DNA of 45,472 bases from Paraburkholderia madseniana (GCF_009690905.1 NZ_VOSW01000075.1:1-45472), one strand, 5' to 3'; positions 14,580-23,259 are shown, numbered from the stretch's first letter. The notes: a model not told the origin generated them from the sequence alone. A program made the numbers and translations.

Positions 14580-16103
14580 TCAAACCGTCGCGACCGGAAT
14601 CTTGCCGATCTTGGCTTGCCACTCCTTCGGGCCGGTCTGGTGCACCGAGGTGCCGTTCGAATCGACGGCGACCGTCACGGGCATGTCCTGCACGTCGAAC
14701 TCGTAGATCGCTTCCATGCCGAGGTCTTCGAACGCGAGAACCTTCGCGCTGCGAATTGCTTTCGATACGAGGTAAGCGGCGCCGCCCACGGCCATCAGAT
14801 ACGCGGCCTTGTGCTTCTTGATCGCCTCGATCGCAACCGGGCCACGCTCGGCTTTGCCGATCATCGAAATAAGACCGGTTTGCGACAACATCGTCTCGGT
14901 GAACTTGTCCATCCGCGTGGCGGTGGTCGGGCCTGCCGGGCCGACTGCTTCGTCACGCACCGGATCGACTGGTCCGACGTAATAGATCACGCGATTCGTG
15001 AAGTCGACCGGCAGCTTTTCGCCCTTCGCGAGCATGTCGGCGATGCGCTTATGCGCCGCGTCACGGCCCGTCAACATCTTGCCCGACAGCAGCAGCGTCT
15101 GGCCCGGCTTCCAGGCTGCGACTTCTTCCGGCGTCAGCGTGTTCAGATCGACGCGCTGGCTCTTTTCCGTGTCCGGTTCCCACTGGACTTTCGGCCATGC
15201 GTCGAGCGACGGCGCTTCGAGCTTCGCCACGCCCGAACCATCCAGCGTGAAGTGCGCGTGACGGGTCGCTGCGCAGTTCGGGATGATTGCGATCGGCTTG
15301 CTCGCAGCGTGAGTCGGTGCGGCCATGATCTTGACGTCGAGGACCGTAGCCAGACCGCCGAGACCTTGTGCACCGATGCCGAGCGCGTTGACCTTCTCGT
15401 GCAGTTCGACACGCAGTTCTTCGATCCAGTCCTGCGGGCCGCGCGCGATCACGTCCTGAATGTCGATCGGATCCATCAGCGATTCCTTCGCCATCACCAT
15501 CGCTTTCTCGGCGGTGCCGCCGATGCCGATGCCGAGCATGCCCGGCGGGCACCAGCCTGCGCCCATGGTCGGCACGGTCTTGAGAATCCAGTCGACGATC
15601 GAGTCCGAAGGGTTCAGCATCGCGAACTTCGATTTGTTCTCCGAGCCGCCGCCCTTCGCCGCAACCTGCACGTCGACCTTGTCGCCCGGCACGATCTCGT
15701 AGTGGATCACGGCCGGCGTGTTGTCTTTCGTGTTCTTGCGCGCGCCTTCCGGCGGGCTGACGATCGATGCACGCAGCACGTTGTCCGGGTTCAGGTAACC
15801 GCGGCGCACGCCTTCGTTGATCATCTCGGTGACGCCCATCGTCGCACCGTCCCAACGCACGTCCATGCCGACCTTCACGAACACCGTGACGATGCCGGTG
15901 TCCTGGCAGATCGGGCGCTTGCCTTCGGCGCACATGCGGCTGTTGGTGAGGATCTGCGCGATCGCATCCTTCGCGGCCGGGCTCTCTTCGAGCTCGTAAG
16001 CGCGGCCCAAGGCCTGGATGTAATCGAGCGGGTGGTAATAGCTGATGTACTGAAGCGAATCAGCAATGCTCTGAATCAGATCTTCCTGTTTGATGACGGT
16101 CAT
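14580..16103 (-). CDS. fumA: Class I fumarate hydratase (iron-sulfur type)
   Basis: This enzyme interconverts fumarate and malate in the TCA cycle using an oxygen-sensitive [4Fe-4S] cluster. The 507-residue protein contains both the alpha-type (PICQDTGIVTVFVKVG; PPGMLGIGIGGTAEKAM) and beta-type regions (GKMLTGRDAAHKRI; GPTTATRMDKFTETML; KGERGPVAIEAI-like) fused in one chain, typical for class I. Cluster cysteines include the one in PICQDTG and that in IPNCAAT. An iron enzyme next to bfr fits the iron theme but each has its own terminator. The UPF0114 gene lies 57 bases upstream and may share its transcript. Confidence 0.95.
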   Translation of the reverse strand: MTVIKQEDLIQSIADSLQYISYYHPLDYIQALGRAYELEESPAAKDAIAQILTNSRMCAEGKRPICQDTGIVTVFVKVGMDVRWDGATMGVTEMINEGVRRGYLNPDNVLRASIVSPPEGARKNTKDNTPAVIHYEIVPGDKVDVQVAAKGGGSENKSKFAMLNPSDSIVDWILKTVPTMGAGWCPPGMLGIGIGGTAEKAMVMAKESLMDPIDIQDVIARGPQDWIEELRVELHEKVNALGIGAQGLGGLATVLDVKIMAAPTHAASKPIAIIPNCAATRHAHFTLDGSGVAKLEAPSLDAWPKVQWEPDTEKSQRVDLNTLTPEEVAAWKPGQTLLLSGKMLTGRDAAHKRIADMLAKGEKLPVDFTNRVIYYVGPVDPVRDEAVGPAGPTTATRMDKFTETMLSQTGLISMIGKAERGPVAIEAIKKHKAAYLMAVGGAAYLVSKAIRSAKVLAFEDLGMEAIYEFDVQDMPVTVAVDSNGTSVHQTGPKEWQAKIGKIPVATV

Positions 16104-16160
16104 GATGGCTAGCTCAGTGGGGACAATGGCGCTTGTTATCAGACTCGCAGGGCAGTGCGG

Positions 16161-16769
16161 TCAGTCGTGCGCCTTCAGGGGAGTGGAACCGGTCGAACTC
16201 ACGACATGCAGCGCCGCGGGTTCCTGAAAATGTTTCGGATGTGTATGGGTGGTCAGACGGTCGACGAGAGCCATCACCAGCGCCGACACGAGGAATGCGA
16301 CGTGGATGACGACCTGCCACATGATGGTGTGCGTCGAATTCTGATCGGGGCTGATGAAGGTCTTCAACAGATGGATCGACGAGATGCTGATCAGCGCCAT
16401 CGACAATTTGACCTTCAGCACGCCGGCGTTCACGTGGTCGAGCCATTCCGGTTCGTCCGGATGACCCTCTACGCCCAGGCGCGACACGAAGGTTTCATAC
16501 CCGCCGATAATCACCATGATCAGCAGGTTCGAGATCATCACCACGTCGATCAGGCCGAGTACCACCAGCATGATGTTGGTTTCGTCGAGCGTCATGGAGG
16601 CGCTGACCAGATGCCAGACTTCTTTCAGGAACAGGACGACGTACACGCCTTGCGCGACGATCAGGCCGAGGTAGAGCGGCACTTGCAGCCAGCGGCTCAT
16701 GAAGATGAGGGCGGGGAGCGGACGCAGCGGGCGGCGCTGACGGGCTGAGTCGGGGCGCGGAGCGGACAT
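16161..16769 (-). CDS. UPF0114 (YqhA/TIGR00645) inner-membrane protein
   Basis: A 202-residue membrane protein with three to four hydrophobic segments: PLYLGLIVAQGVYVVLFLKE, IMLVVLGLIDVVMISNLLIM and MWQVVIHVAFLVSALVMALV. The motifs DVVMISNLLIMVIIGGYETF and KVKLSMALISISSIHLLK identify the UPF0114/YqhA family, whose function is unknown. The ATG at 16,769 is preferred over a TTG two codons earlier. It is immediately upstream of fumarase on the same strand. Confidence 0.88.
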   Translation of the reverse strand: MSAPRPDSARQRRPLRPLPALIFMSRWLQVPLYLGLIVAQGVYVVLFLKEVWHLVSASMTLDETNIMLVVLGLIDVVMISNLLIMVIIGGYETFVSRLGVEGHPDEPEWLDHVNAGVLKVKLSMALISISSIHLLKTFISPDQNSTHTIMWQVVIHVAFLVSALVMALVDRLTTHTHPKHFQEPAALHVVSSTGSTPLKAHD

Positions 16770-16809
16770 AGGCAAGAGTCAGATGAAACGCAGGTGACGG
16801 AACACGGAC

Positions 16810-16836
16810 TAAATGCGCTGATCCGCAGCGCATTTA
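16810..16836. repeat. Perfect 11-bp palindromic hairpin
   Basis: TAAATGCGCTG-ATCCG-CAGCGCATTTA: an 11-bp perfect stem 41 bases upstream of the UPF0114 start. There is no T-run, so it looks more like an operator or leader hairpin than a terminator. Confidence 0.55.
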
Positions 16837-17554
16837 GACGCGCGGATCAAGCACGCAAACGAGGCGCAGACGGCGCGGTACGCGGCCAGGGAAGGCCGGA
16901 AAAGCTCGCGTCAGGCGCGCTATTGTACAGCGTCGGTTAAATTTGCTGCGGCGCGGAGGGCAGTGCGGCGCTGACGAGGCCACCGGCGGCATCGCTTGAC
17001 CTTCAGGCTCGCCAGCCAGATCCCTGCCACTGCGCAGGCGAGGTAATGAGAAGCAGGGAGTAACGATTCAAGCTGGAATCCAGACGGCTAGTTCAGTTAG
17101 CATTGTAAGAGGGCGTGCGAACCAGCGTAACGGTGCGGCGCCGGTGCGGCGTACGCGATGCTTCCCATGTACCCGATTTCGGCGTGGATCGCTTGTATCG
17201 GTATGTCGATCAGCACGCATGACCGGACCGTAGCGCGTAGCATGCCGTGCGTGGCTAGTCTGATCCAGTTAGGGTTTTCGCCCGCCACGCGATGCACCTC
17301 GCGTAAGTGGCCGGTAAGTTGCAAAGTTTATGTTTGAACGTGAGAGCGGAACGTCGGCCAGTCATTTGTGCTGCAGTGCGGCATAAATGAAAGTGAAAGG
17401 CGAACGGGCCGCGGCGCAGCGATCGGCGATCGCTGCGCGAGGGTTGGAGACAGCGCGCGGCCTATCGATCACGGATGGCGGCGCCATCATGACATGGCGA
17501 GCCATAGGCGCGCCGGTACAGGTTTTACGTTTCATCTTCACCAAGGGGTTGTCG
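16837..17554. other. Gene-free stretch upstream of acs
   Basis: About 700 bases without a convincing gene. Open frames here (for example 17,097-17,324 on the minus strand) have codon use unlike the neighbours and no ribosome binding site. It must hold the acs promoter, but no clear -35/-10 pair or activator site could be picked with confidence. Confidence 0.6.
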
Positions 17555-19537
17555 ATGTCTGCGATTGAATCGGTTCTTCAGGAACGCCGTGTTTTCCCGC
17601 CCTCCGCTGAAGCAGCGGCTGGCGCGTCGATCTCCGGCATGGATGCGTACCAGGCGCTTGTCGCCGAAGCGGAGCGCGATTACGAGGGTTTCTGGGGGCG
17701 CCTCGCTCGCGAGACGCTAAGCTGGAACACGCCCTTCAGCAAAGTGCTCGACGAATCGAAAGCGCCTTTCTACACATGGTTCGAAGACGGCCAGTTGAAC
17801 GCGTCGTATAACAGCATCGACCGTCATGTCGAAGCCGGCAATGGCGAACGCGTCGCGATCATCTTCGAAGCCGACGACGGCACCGTCACCAACGTCACCT
17901 ATCAGGATCTGCTGCAACGTGTGTCGCGCTTTGCGAACGCGCTGAAAAAACGCGGCGTGAAGAAGGGCGATCGCGTCGTGATCTATATGCCGATGTCGAT
18001 CGAAGGCGTCGTCGCGATGCAGGCGTGCGCGCGGATCGGAGCAACGCATTCGGTGGTGTTCGGCGGCTTTTCGTCGAAGTCGCTCAATGAACGGCTGGTC
18101 GACGTGGGCGCTGTCGCGCTCGTCACGTCCGACGAACAGATGCGCGGCGGTAAAGCATTGCCGCTGAAGAACATCGCCGACGAAGCCATCGCCATGGGCG
18201 GCTGCGATGCGGTGAAGAGCGTGATTGTCTACAAGCGCACCGGCGGCAAAATCGCGTGGAACGAAAGCCGCGATCTGTGGATGCATGAACTCGCGCAGGC
18301 TGAATCGGATCAATGCGCGCCCGAGTGGGTCGGCGCCGAGCATCCGCTCTTCATCCTGTACACGTCGGGTTCGACCGGCAAGCCGAAGGGCGTGCAGCAC
18401 AGCACCGGTGGCTATCTGCTGTGGGCCGCGCAGACCATGAAGTGGACGTTCGACTGGAAGCCCACGGATGTGTTCTGGTGTACCGCAGACATCGGCTGGA
18501 TCACCGGCCATAGCTACATCACGTATGGCCCGTTGACGCTTGGCGGCACCCAGGTCGTGTTCGAAGGCGTGCCGACCTATCCGAACGCCGGCCGCTTCTG
18601 GGACATGATCGCCAAGCACAAGGTCACGCTGTTCTATACCGCGCCGACCGCGATCCGCTCGCTGATCAAGGCTGCCGAAGCGGACGAGAAAGTGCATCCG
18701 AAGAGCTATGACCTGTCGACGTTGCGCATCATCGGTACGGTCGGCGAGCCGATCAATCCGGAAGCATGGGTGTGGTATCACGAGAACGTCGGCGGCGGCC
18801 GCTGCCCGATCGTCGATACGTGGTGGCAAACCGAAACCGGCGGCCACATGATCACGCCGCTGCCGGGCGCGACGCCATTGGTGCCGGGGTCGTGCACGCT
18901 GCCGCTGCCGGGCATCATGGCGGCCGTGGTCGATGAAACCGGCCAGGACGTGCCGAACGGGCAGGGCGGCATTCTGGTGGTGAAGCGTCCATGGCCGTCG
19001 ATGCTGCGCAACGTATGGGGCGATCCGGACCGCTACAAGAAGAGCTACTTCCCCGAAGAACTCGGCGGCACGCTGTATCTCGCCGGCGACGGCGCGGTGC
19101 GCGACAAGGAAACCGGCTACTTCACGATCATGGGCCGCATCGACGATGTGCTCAATGTGTCCGGCCACCGCCTCGGCACGATGGAGATCGAGTCGGCGCT
19201 GGTGTCGAACCCGCTCGTGGCTGAAGCTGCTGTGGTGGGTCGTCCTGATGCGACCACCGGCGAAGCCGTGTGCGCATTCGTGGTGCTCAAGCGCGCGCGT
19301 CCTGAAGGCGAAGAAGCGGTGAAGCTCGCCAACGAACTGCGCAATTGGGTCGCCAAGGAGATCGGTCCGATCGCCAAGCCGAAGGACATCCGCTTCGGAG
19401 AGAACCTGCCGAAGACGCGTTCGGGCAAGATCATGCGTCGCTTGCTGCGCTCGCTCGCGAAGGGCGAGGAAATCACCCAGGACGTGTCGACGCTGGAGAA
19501 CCCGGCGATTCTCGATCAGCTCGGCGAGTCGCTCTGA
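17555..19537 (+). CDS. acs: Acetyl-CoA synthetase
   Basis: Acs converts acetate, ATP and CoA to acetyl-CoA through acetyl-AMP. The 660-residue protein shows the ANL-family ATP signature ILYTSGSTGKPKG, the WWQTETGGHMI motif, the hinge region GRIDDVLNVSGHRLGT, and the C-terminal PKTRSGKIMRR, in which Lys625 is the residue controlled by acetylation in other species. The start is the ATG at 17,555 (MSAIESV), preceded by AAGGGG; 56 upstream open codons are not counted. A terminator follows, then a symporter operon that probably imports the substrate. Confidence 0.97.
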   Translation: MSAIESVLQERRVFPPSAEAAAGASISGMDAYQALVAEAERDYEGFWGRLARETLSWNTPFSKVLDESKAPFYTWFEDGQLNASYNSIDRHVEAGNGERVAIIFEADDGTVTNVTYQDLLQRVSRFANALKKRGVKKGDRVVIYMPMSIEGVVAMQACARIGATHSVVFGGFSSKSLNERLVDVGAVALVTSDEQMRGGKALPLKNIADEAIAMGGCDAVKSVIVYKRTGGKIAWNESRDLWMHELAQAESDQCAPEWVGAEHPLFILYTSGSTGKPKGVQHSTGGYLLWAAQTMKWTFDWKPTDVFWCTADIGWITGHSYITYGPLTLGGTQVVFEGVPTYPNAGRFWDMIAKHKVTLFYTAPTAIRSLIKAAEADEKVHPKSYDLSTLRIIGTVGEPINPEAWVWYHENVGGGRCPIVDTWWQTETGGHMITPLPGATPLVPGSCTLPLPGIMAAVVDETGQDVPNGQGGILVVKRPWPSMLRNVWGDPDRYKKSYFPEELGGTLYLAGDGAVRDKETGYFTIMGRIDDVLNVSGHRLGTMEIESALVSNPLVAEAAVVGRPDATTGEAVCAFVVLKRARPEGEEAVKLANELRNWVAKEIGPIAKPKDIRFGENLPKTRSGKIMRRLLRSLAKGEEITQDVSTLENPAILDQLGESL

Positions 19538-19626
19538 GCTTAGGTTTGCCTGGGTTTGCAGCAAGGGTGTGTCGAACGATATGCCCTTGGCTGGACCCAG
19601 GTATCGACCACTCACGTCAGGCTGTT

Positions 19627-19672
19627 AAAGCCACCGCGCGGACAATCCCAATTGCCTGCCCGGTGGCTTTTT
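19627..19672 (+). terminator. Terminator after acs
   Basis: AAAGCCACCG and CGGTGGCTTTTT pair across a 26-base loop and end in a T-run. It lies between acs and the symporter operon. Confidence 0.75.
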
Positions 19673-19685
19673 GATACATAGGCGC

Positions 19686-20078
19686 ATGGCTGCGCCACAC
19701 CACTCCTCTCACGCTACGCTCAATCCCGCGCCCGAACCCCCTCCGGTCTCGGCAGCGATGGCGCGCGCGCATCAGAAATACTGGCGCTTCAATCTCGCGT
19801 TGATCGCGACGTTGATGACGTTGGGCTTCGTGGTGTCGTTCGTGTTGCCGCTGGTGGCGCCGGCGTTGGATCAGATGCGCTTCAACGGCTTCAGGTTGCC
19901 GTTCTACTTCGGTGCACAAGGGGCGATTCTGATCTACGTAGCGTTGATCGTCGTTTATATCCTGCTGATGCAGCGCGCCGACCGCCGTCTGCAACGCGCT
20001 TTCGATGCGGATGCCAGTGCCGGTGCCAGTGCCAGTGCCAGTGCCGATTCCACCACGCCCGCTGCGCGCGGAAGCTGA
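19686..20078 (+). CDS. DUF4212 small subunit of a sodium:solute symporter
   Basis: A 130-residue protein with two membrane helices and the DUF4212 pattern YWRFNLALIATLMTLGFVVS ... FNGFRLPFYFGAQGAILIYV. In other bacteria this protein is always encoded directly before a VC_2705-type symporter, as here (4-base gap), and is thought to be an obligatory partner. The ATG at 19,686 is chosen; a TTG start five codons upstream is possible but lies on the acs terminator. The C-terminal tail is a run of Ala-Ser dipeptides encoded by a hexanucleotide repeat. Confidence 0.9.
   Translation: MAAPHHSSHATLNPAPEPPPVSAAMARAHQKYWRFNLALIATLMTLGFVVSFVLPLVAPALDQMRFNGFRLPFYFGAQGAILIYVALIVVYILLMQRADRRLQRAFDADASAGASASASADSTTPAARGS
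20013..20045 (+). repeat. Hexanucleotide microsatellite (GCCAGT)n
   Basis: Five and a half copies of GCCAGT (one copy is GCCGGT) encode the Ala-Ser tail of the DUF4212 protein. Changes of whole units stay in frame and would only vary tail length; it ends 33 bases before the stop codon. Confidence 0.85.
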
Positions 20079-20082
20079 GCCG

Positions 20083-22101
20083 ATGAAGCTCACGAACCGG
20101 CTGATCCGCTCATACGCGCTCTATACGCTCGGCTTCCTGCTTTTCATCTATGTGATGTGGCGCATCGAGCGGACCACAGGCCCCGGCGTATGGATCGGCT
20201 ATGTGTTCCTGTTCGTACCGATCGCGGTCTATGCGGTGATCGGGTTGCTGTCGCGCACGTCCGACCTCGTCGAATACTACGTAGCGGGGCGGCGCGTGCC
20301 GTCCGTCTTCAACGGCATGGCGACTGCGGCCGACTGGTTGTCCGCCGCATCGTTCATCGGCCTCGCCGGGTCGATCTATGCGACCGGATATGACGGTCTC
20401 GCGTATCTGATGGGCTGGACCGGCGGCTATTGCCTCGTCGCGTTCCTGCTCGCGCCATATGTGCGCAAACTCGCGCGCTACACGATTCCCGACTTTCTCG
20501 GCACGCGCTTTTCGAGCAACGCGGTGCGTGGACTCGCTGCGTTAGCGGCGATCCTCTGTTCGTTCGTTTATCTGGTCGCGCAGATTCAGGGCGTCGGCTT
20601 GATCGCGACGCGGTTTATCGGCGTGGATTTCGCGGTTGGTATTTTCTGCGGACTCGCGGGCATTCTCGTGTGTTCGTTTCTGGGCGGCATGCGTGCGGTG
20701 ACGTGGACCCAGGTCGCGCAATACATCATCCTGATCGCGGCGATTCTGATTCCCGTGTCGATGATCGCGCATAAGGATGGTCTCGGCTGGGTGCCTCAGT
20801 TCAACTACGGGCGCTTGATGGAGCGCGTCGAAGGCCTGGAGAAGCAGGTGCGCGACGCGCCGCTCGAGCAGACCGTACGTGACGATTATCGGCGGCGCGC
20901 CGAGCTGATGCAGATGCGGCTCGACACGTTGCCGCAATCGTTCGTCGACGAGAAGCTGCGCCTCACGCAGGAAGTCGCGGACTTGCGACGCCACAATGGT
21001 CCGCTGCGCGAGATCAAGGAACGCGAGCGGGCGCTCGAACAATTTCCACACGATGCCGCGGCCGCACAGATCGTCTGGACCCAACGCCGCGATGAGATGC
21101 TGATGCGCGCGGCCGCGCCGGTGCCGATGCACGAGCCGTTTCCCGTTACGAGCGAAGAAGACAGGCGTACCCACGAGCGCAATTTTCTGTCGCTGCTGCT
21201 GTGTCTTTCGCTTGGCACCGCGAGCCTGCCGCATATCCTGACGCGCTACAACACGACGACCTCGGTGGCGTCCGCGCGACGCTCGGTCGGCTGGACGCTG
21301 TTCTTCGTCGCGCTGTTCTATCTGACGGTGCCTGTGCTGGCAGTGCTGATCAAGTACGAGATGCTGACCAACCTGGTGGGTCATCACTTTTCCGATTTAC
21401 CGCAGTGGCTCACGCAGTGGCGCAAGGTCGAGCCGAGTCTGATCAGTCTTGCTGACACGAACGGCGACGGTATCGTGCGCTGGAGCGAGATCCAGATGCA
21501 GCCGGATATGGTGGTGCTCGCCGCGCCCGAGATCGCGGGGCTGCCGTATGTGATGTCCGGGTTGATCGCGGCCGGTGCGTTGGCCGCGGCGCTCTCGACT
21601 GCGGATGGTTTACTGCTGACTATCGCCAACGCGTTATCGCACGACGTCTACTACCACATGGTCGATCCGACAGCATCGAGCCAGCGGCGCGTGACGATCT
21701 CGAAGATTTTGTTGCTTGGGGTGGCGTTGTTCGCCTCGTATGTGGCTTCGTTGAATACGGGGAATATTCTGTTTCTGGTGGGCGCGGCGTTTTCGCTGGC
21801 GGCTTCGAGTCTGTTTCCTGTGCTGGTGTTAGGCGTGTTCTGGAAGCGGACCACGCGACTCGGGGCTGTCGCGGGCATGGTGGCGGGGCTGGTGGTGTGC
21901 ATCTACTACATCGTGTCGACGTATCCGTTCTTCACGCAGATGACGGGCTTCGCTGGAGCTCGGTGGTTTGGCATCGAGCCGATCAGTTCGGGCGTGTTCG
22001 GCGTGCCGGCGGGGTTTCTGGTGGCGATCGGGGTGAGCCTGGTGGCCCGGAAACCGGACGCTTATACGAGGGCGCTGGTGGACTACATCCGGCATCCTTA
22101 G
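20083..22101 (+). CDS. VC_2705-type sodium:solute symporter, large subunit
   Basis: A 672-residue SSS-family symporter. N-terminal helices carry the family motifs (YYVAGRRVPSVFNGMATAAD, then AASFIGLAGSIY); a long charged, coiled-coil-like insert follows (about residues 245-355, VEGLEKQVRDAP to EEDRRTHERN), typical of this subfamily; then the second half of the transporter fold (GTASLPHILTRYNTT; GALAAALSTADGLLLTIANA). Between helices is DTNGDGIVRWSE (residues 458-469), a canonical-looking EF-hand loop. It is likely an importer of acetate or a similar monocarboxylate because acs is directly upstream; the substrate is inference. Confidence 0.92.
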   Translation: MKLTNRLIRSYALYTLGFLLFIYVMWRIERTTGPGVWIGYVFLFVPIAVYAVIGLLSRTSDLVEYYVAGRRVPSVFNGMATAADWLSAASFIGLAGSIYATGYDGLAYLMGWTGGYCLVAFLLAPYVRKLARYTIPDFLGTRFSSNAVRGLAALAAILCSFVYLVAQIQGVGLIATRFIGVDFAVGIFCGLAGILVCSFLGGMRAVTWTQVAQYIILIAAILIPVSMIAHKDGLGWVPQFNYGRLMERVEGLEKQVRDAPLEQTVRDDYRRRAELMQMRLDTLPQSFVDEKLRLTQEVADLRRHNGPLREIKERERALEQFPHDAAAAQIVWTQRRDEMLMRAAAPVPMHEPFPVTSEEDRRTHERNFLSLLLCLSLGTASLPHILTRYNTTTSVASARRSVGWTLFFVALFYLTVPVLAVLIKYEMLTNLVGHHFSDLPQWLTQWRKVEPSLISLADTNGDGIVRWSEIQMQPDMVVLAAPEIAGLPYVMSGLIAAGALAAALSTADGLLLTIANALSHDVYYHMVDPTASSQRRVTISKILLLGVALFASYVASLNTGNILFLVGAAFSLAASSLFPVLVLGVFWKRTTRLGAVAGMVAGLVVCIYYIVSTYPFFTQMTGFAGARWFGIEPISSGVFGVPAGFLVAIGVSLVARKPDAYTRALVDYIRHP

Positions 22102-22142
22102 GCCGGTTTGCGCATGGGTCTGGCGCAGGGCCCGAAGTTTGC

Positions 22143-22148
22143 TATAAT
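22143..22148 (+). promoter_or_regulatory. -10 element of the tRNA-Ser promoter
   Basis: A perfect TATAAT ends 13 bases before the tRNA 5' end. No good -35 hexamer is seen at the usual spacing (TGGCGC at 22,121 is the best). Confidence 0.6.
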
Positions 22149-22161
22149 TCGGCTCCCCGCC

Positions 22162-22252
22162 GGAGAGATGGATGAGCGGTTTAAGTCGCACGCCTGGAAA
22201 GCGTGTATAGGTTAATAACCTATCCGGGGTTCGAATCCCCGTCTCTCCGCCA
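22162..22252 (+). tRNA. tRNA-Ser (anticodon GGA)
   Basis: A 91-base type II tRNA. The acceptor stem GGAGAGA pairs with TCTCTCC; the D arm carries GATGAGCGGTTTAAGTCG; the anticodon loop CTGGAAA gives anticodon GGA (serine, UCC/UCU codons); a long variable arm (TATAGGTTAATAACCTA) is typical of serine tRNAs; the T arm is CGGGGTTCGAATCCCCG; the CCA end is encoded. It marks the boundary between the conserved region and the rearranged CDI region. Confidence 0.97.
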
Positions 22253-22265
22253 CGAATTGAATGAG

Positions 22266-22308
22266 AAGCCGTTGAATTTAAAAGAATTCAACGGCTTTTG
22301 GCTTTTTA
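22266..22308 (+). terminator. Terminator after tRNA-Ser
   Basis: AAGCCGTTGAATT pairs perfectly with AATTCAACGGCTT around a 6-base loop, followed by TTGGCTTTTT. Confidence 0.92.
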
Positions 22309-22484
22309 GGCCCATCGCCAGGCATTGGGTATGCAAACGCCCCTGTTCCCAGATCGAGCCAATCCGAAATATCCCGAGGTCCGTTTAGCGCGATGTCGAC
22401 GCGCATCCAGCCACGAGGAATGCCGTCGTCATCCCCTTTCTCGTCGATTAGCGGGCGTGACTGCCTGCAAGAAATCGTACCACC
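22278..22484 (-). pseudogene. Possible gene remnant (69 codons, no start)
   Basis: A minus-strand frame open from a stop at 22,485 to a TAA at 22,278 gives a protein-like string (GIPRGWMRVDIALNGPRD, ISDWLDLGTGAFAYP) but has no plausible start codon context, and its end runs into the tRNA terminator. It may be the tail of a lost gene; I do not recognise the family. Confidence 0.25.
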
Positions 22485-22649
22485 TCAATTATGTTCAACA
22501 CGGAAGCCATAAAGGCACCCGATGCTGTGCTGAAAACTCGCTGGCATTGTCTCTCGCGTTAGGAGTCACCTATTCAGTCCTGATTCGCGAACGCAAAGCC
22601 TCTTTGCTCAGCACAACCAGATAATTATCGAGGATTGTGAATTCTTGTT

Positions 22650-22704
22650 AAGACGTCGCGCACCTGACACGTCTTGACAATACTCACGGTGCGTTTCCGA
22701 TATC
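22650..22704 (+). promoter_or_regulatory. Candidate promoter and dyad upstream of the first bcpA remnant
   Basis: A perfect -35 hexamer TTGACA (22,674-22,679) with GATATC 19 bases on (22,699-22,704). AAGACGT (22,650-22,656) and ACGTCTT (22,669-22,675) form an inverted repeat that overlaps the -35, as a repressor or activator site might. It lies about 40 bases before the ESPR start codon. Confidence 0.5.
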
Positions 22705-22739
22705 CTCGACTACGGTATTAATACGGTGTTCGAAGAGGA

Positions 22740-22950
22740 ATGAATAACCAGACGTACCGGTTTGCGTACAACAAGCTTTGAGGGATGTTAGTCGCGGTCG
22801 AAGAAACTACGGCTGAAACGGGCAAGGCCAATCATGGGGAATCTACTGCCGGACGGCGCCGTTCAGCTGGAGGCCAGACCATTTCAGCGTTCGCACTATG
22901 TCCATGCGGCGTTTGCCGCGGCCATGCCCGATGGTGTTGCGAGTGACTGA
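22740..22950 (+). pseudogene. bcpA/cdiA N-terminal remnant: ESPR with stop and frameshift
   Basis: The frame starts MNNQTYRFAYNKL, a stop (TGA), then GMLVAVEETTAETGKANHGE. This is the extended signal peptide region (ESPR) that begins giant two-partner-secretion exoproteins and autotransporters (consensus MNK-YR-V-NK--G--VAVAE). The stop is a CGA-to-TGA change at the conserved Arg codon. Further on, the signal peptide h-region is readable only in another frame (HAAFAAAMPDGVASD), so there is also an indel. AGAGGA precedes the ATG. The rest of the several-thousand-residue protein is absent. Confidence 0.85.
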
Positions 22951-23259
22951 AATTAACGTCAGTTAATCCGGAATATAACATGCATTTAACCAGCGACTTT
23001 GACCTCACGAAACGCTGGTTTCAGTGATTTGGCCGCAGCGTCCTTGTCACTACTCGCCTAGACGAGTGATTGCTGCCGGCAGATCATGCTTGCCAGTTTT
23101 TGCCTCGCAATGCCACATCAGTAAATCTTCTGGTCGATAGGCTGAAGATGCTTTCTGCATCAGTGTTGCCCATTCACGTCACGTTACAAAATCAAACTAT
23201 TGGTTACCAATTGTTTCTGATAAATTGCGTGCGCGTTCGAGTACATCAGACAAATACAA
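22951..23259. other. Spacer between the two ESPR copies
   Basis: No gene seen. It contains an 8-bp inverted repeat AACCAGCG (22,988-22,995) / CGCTGGTT (23,013-23,020) and AT-rich DNA before the second ESPR. It probably carries a second promoter region duplicated or left over from recombination. Confidence 0.5.

Noticed and set aside
14616..16112. A 498-codon open frame antisense to fumarase
   Set aside because: Same mirror effect; composition is Arg/His/Asp-rich with no domain, while the other strand encodes a full fumarase.
17097..17324. A 75-codon minus-strand frame upstream of acs
   Set aside because: Weak codon bias, no ribosome binding site and no recognisable motif.
17717..19615. A 632-codon open frame antisense to acs
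   Set aside because: Shadow of the acs codon bias; no recognisable domain or start signal.
20013..20045. CRISPR-like repeat
   Set aside because: It is a contiguous 6-base microsatellite without spacers; no CRISPR array is seen anywhere in the window.
22325..22624. A 99-codon plus-strand frame after the tRNA terminator
   Set aside because: Arg/Ser/Cys-rich translation with no start signals; looks non-coding.
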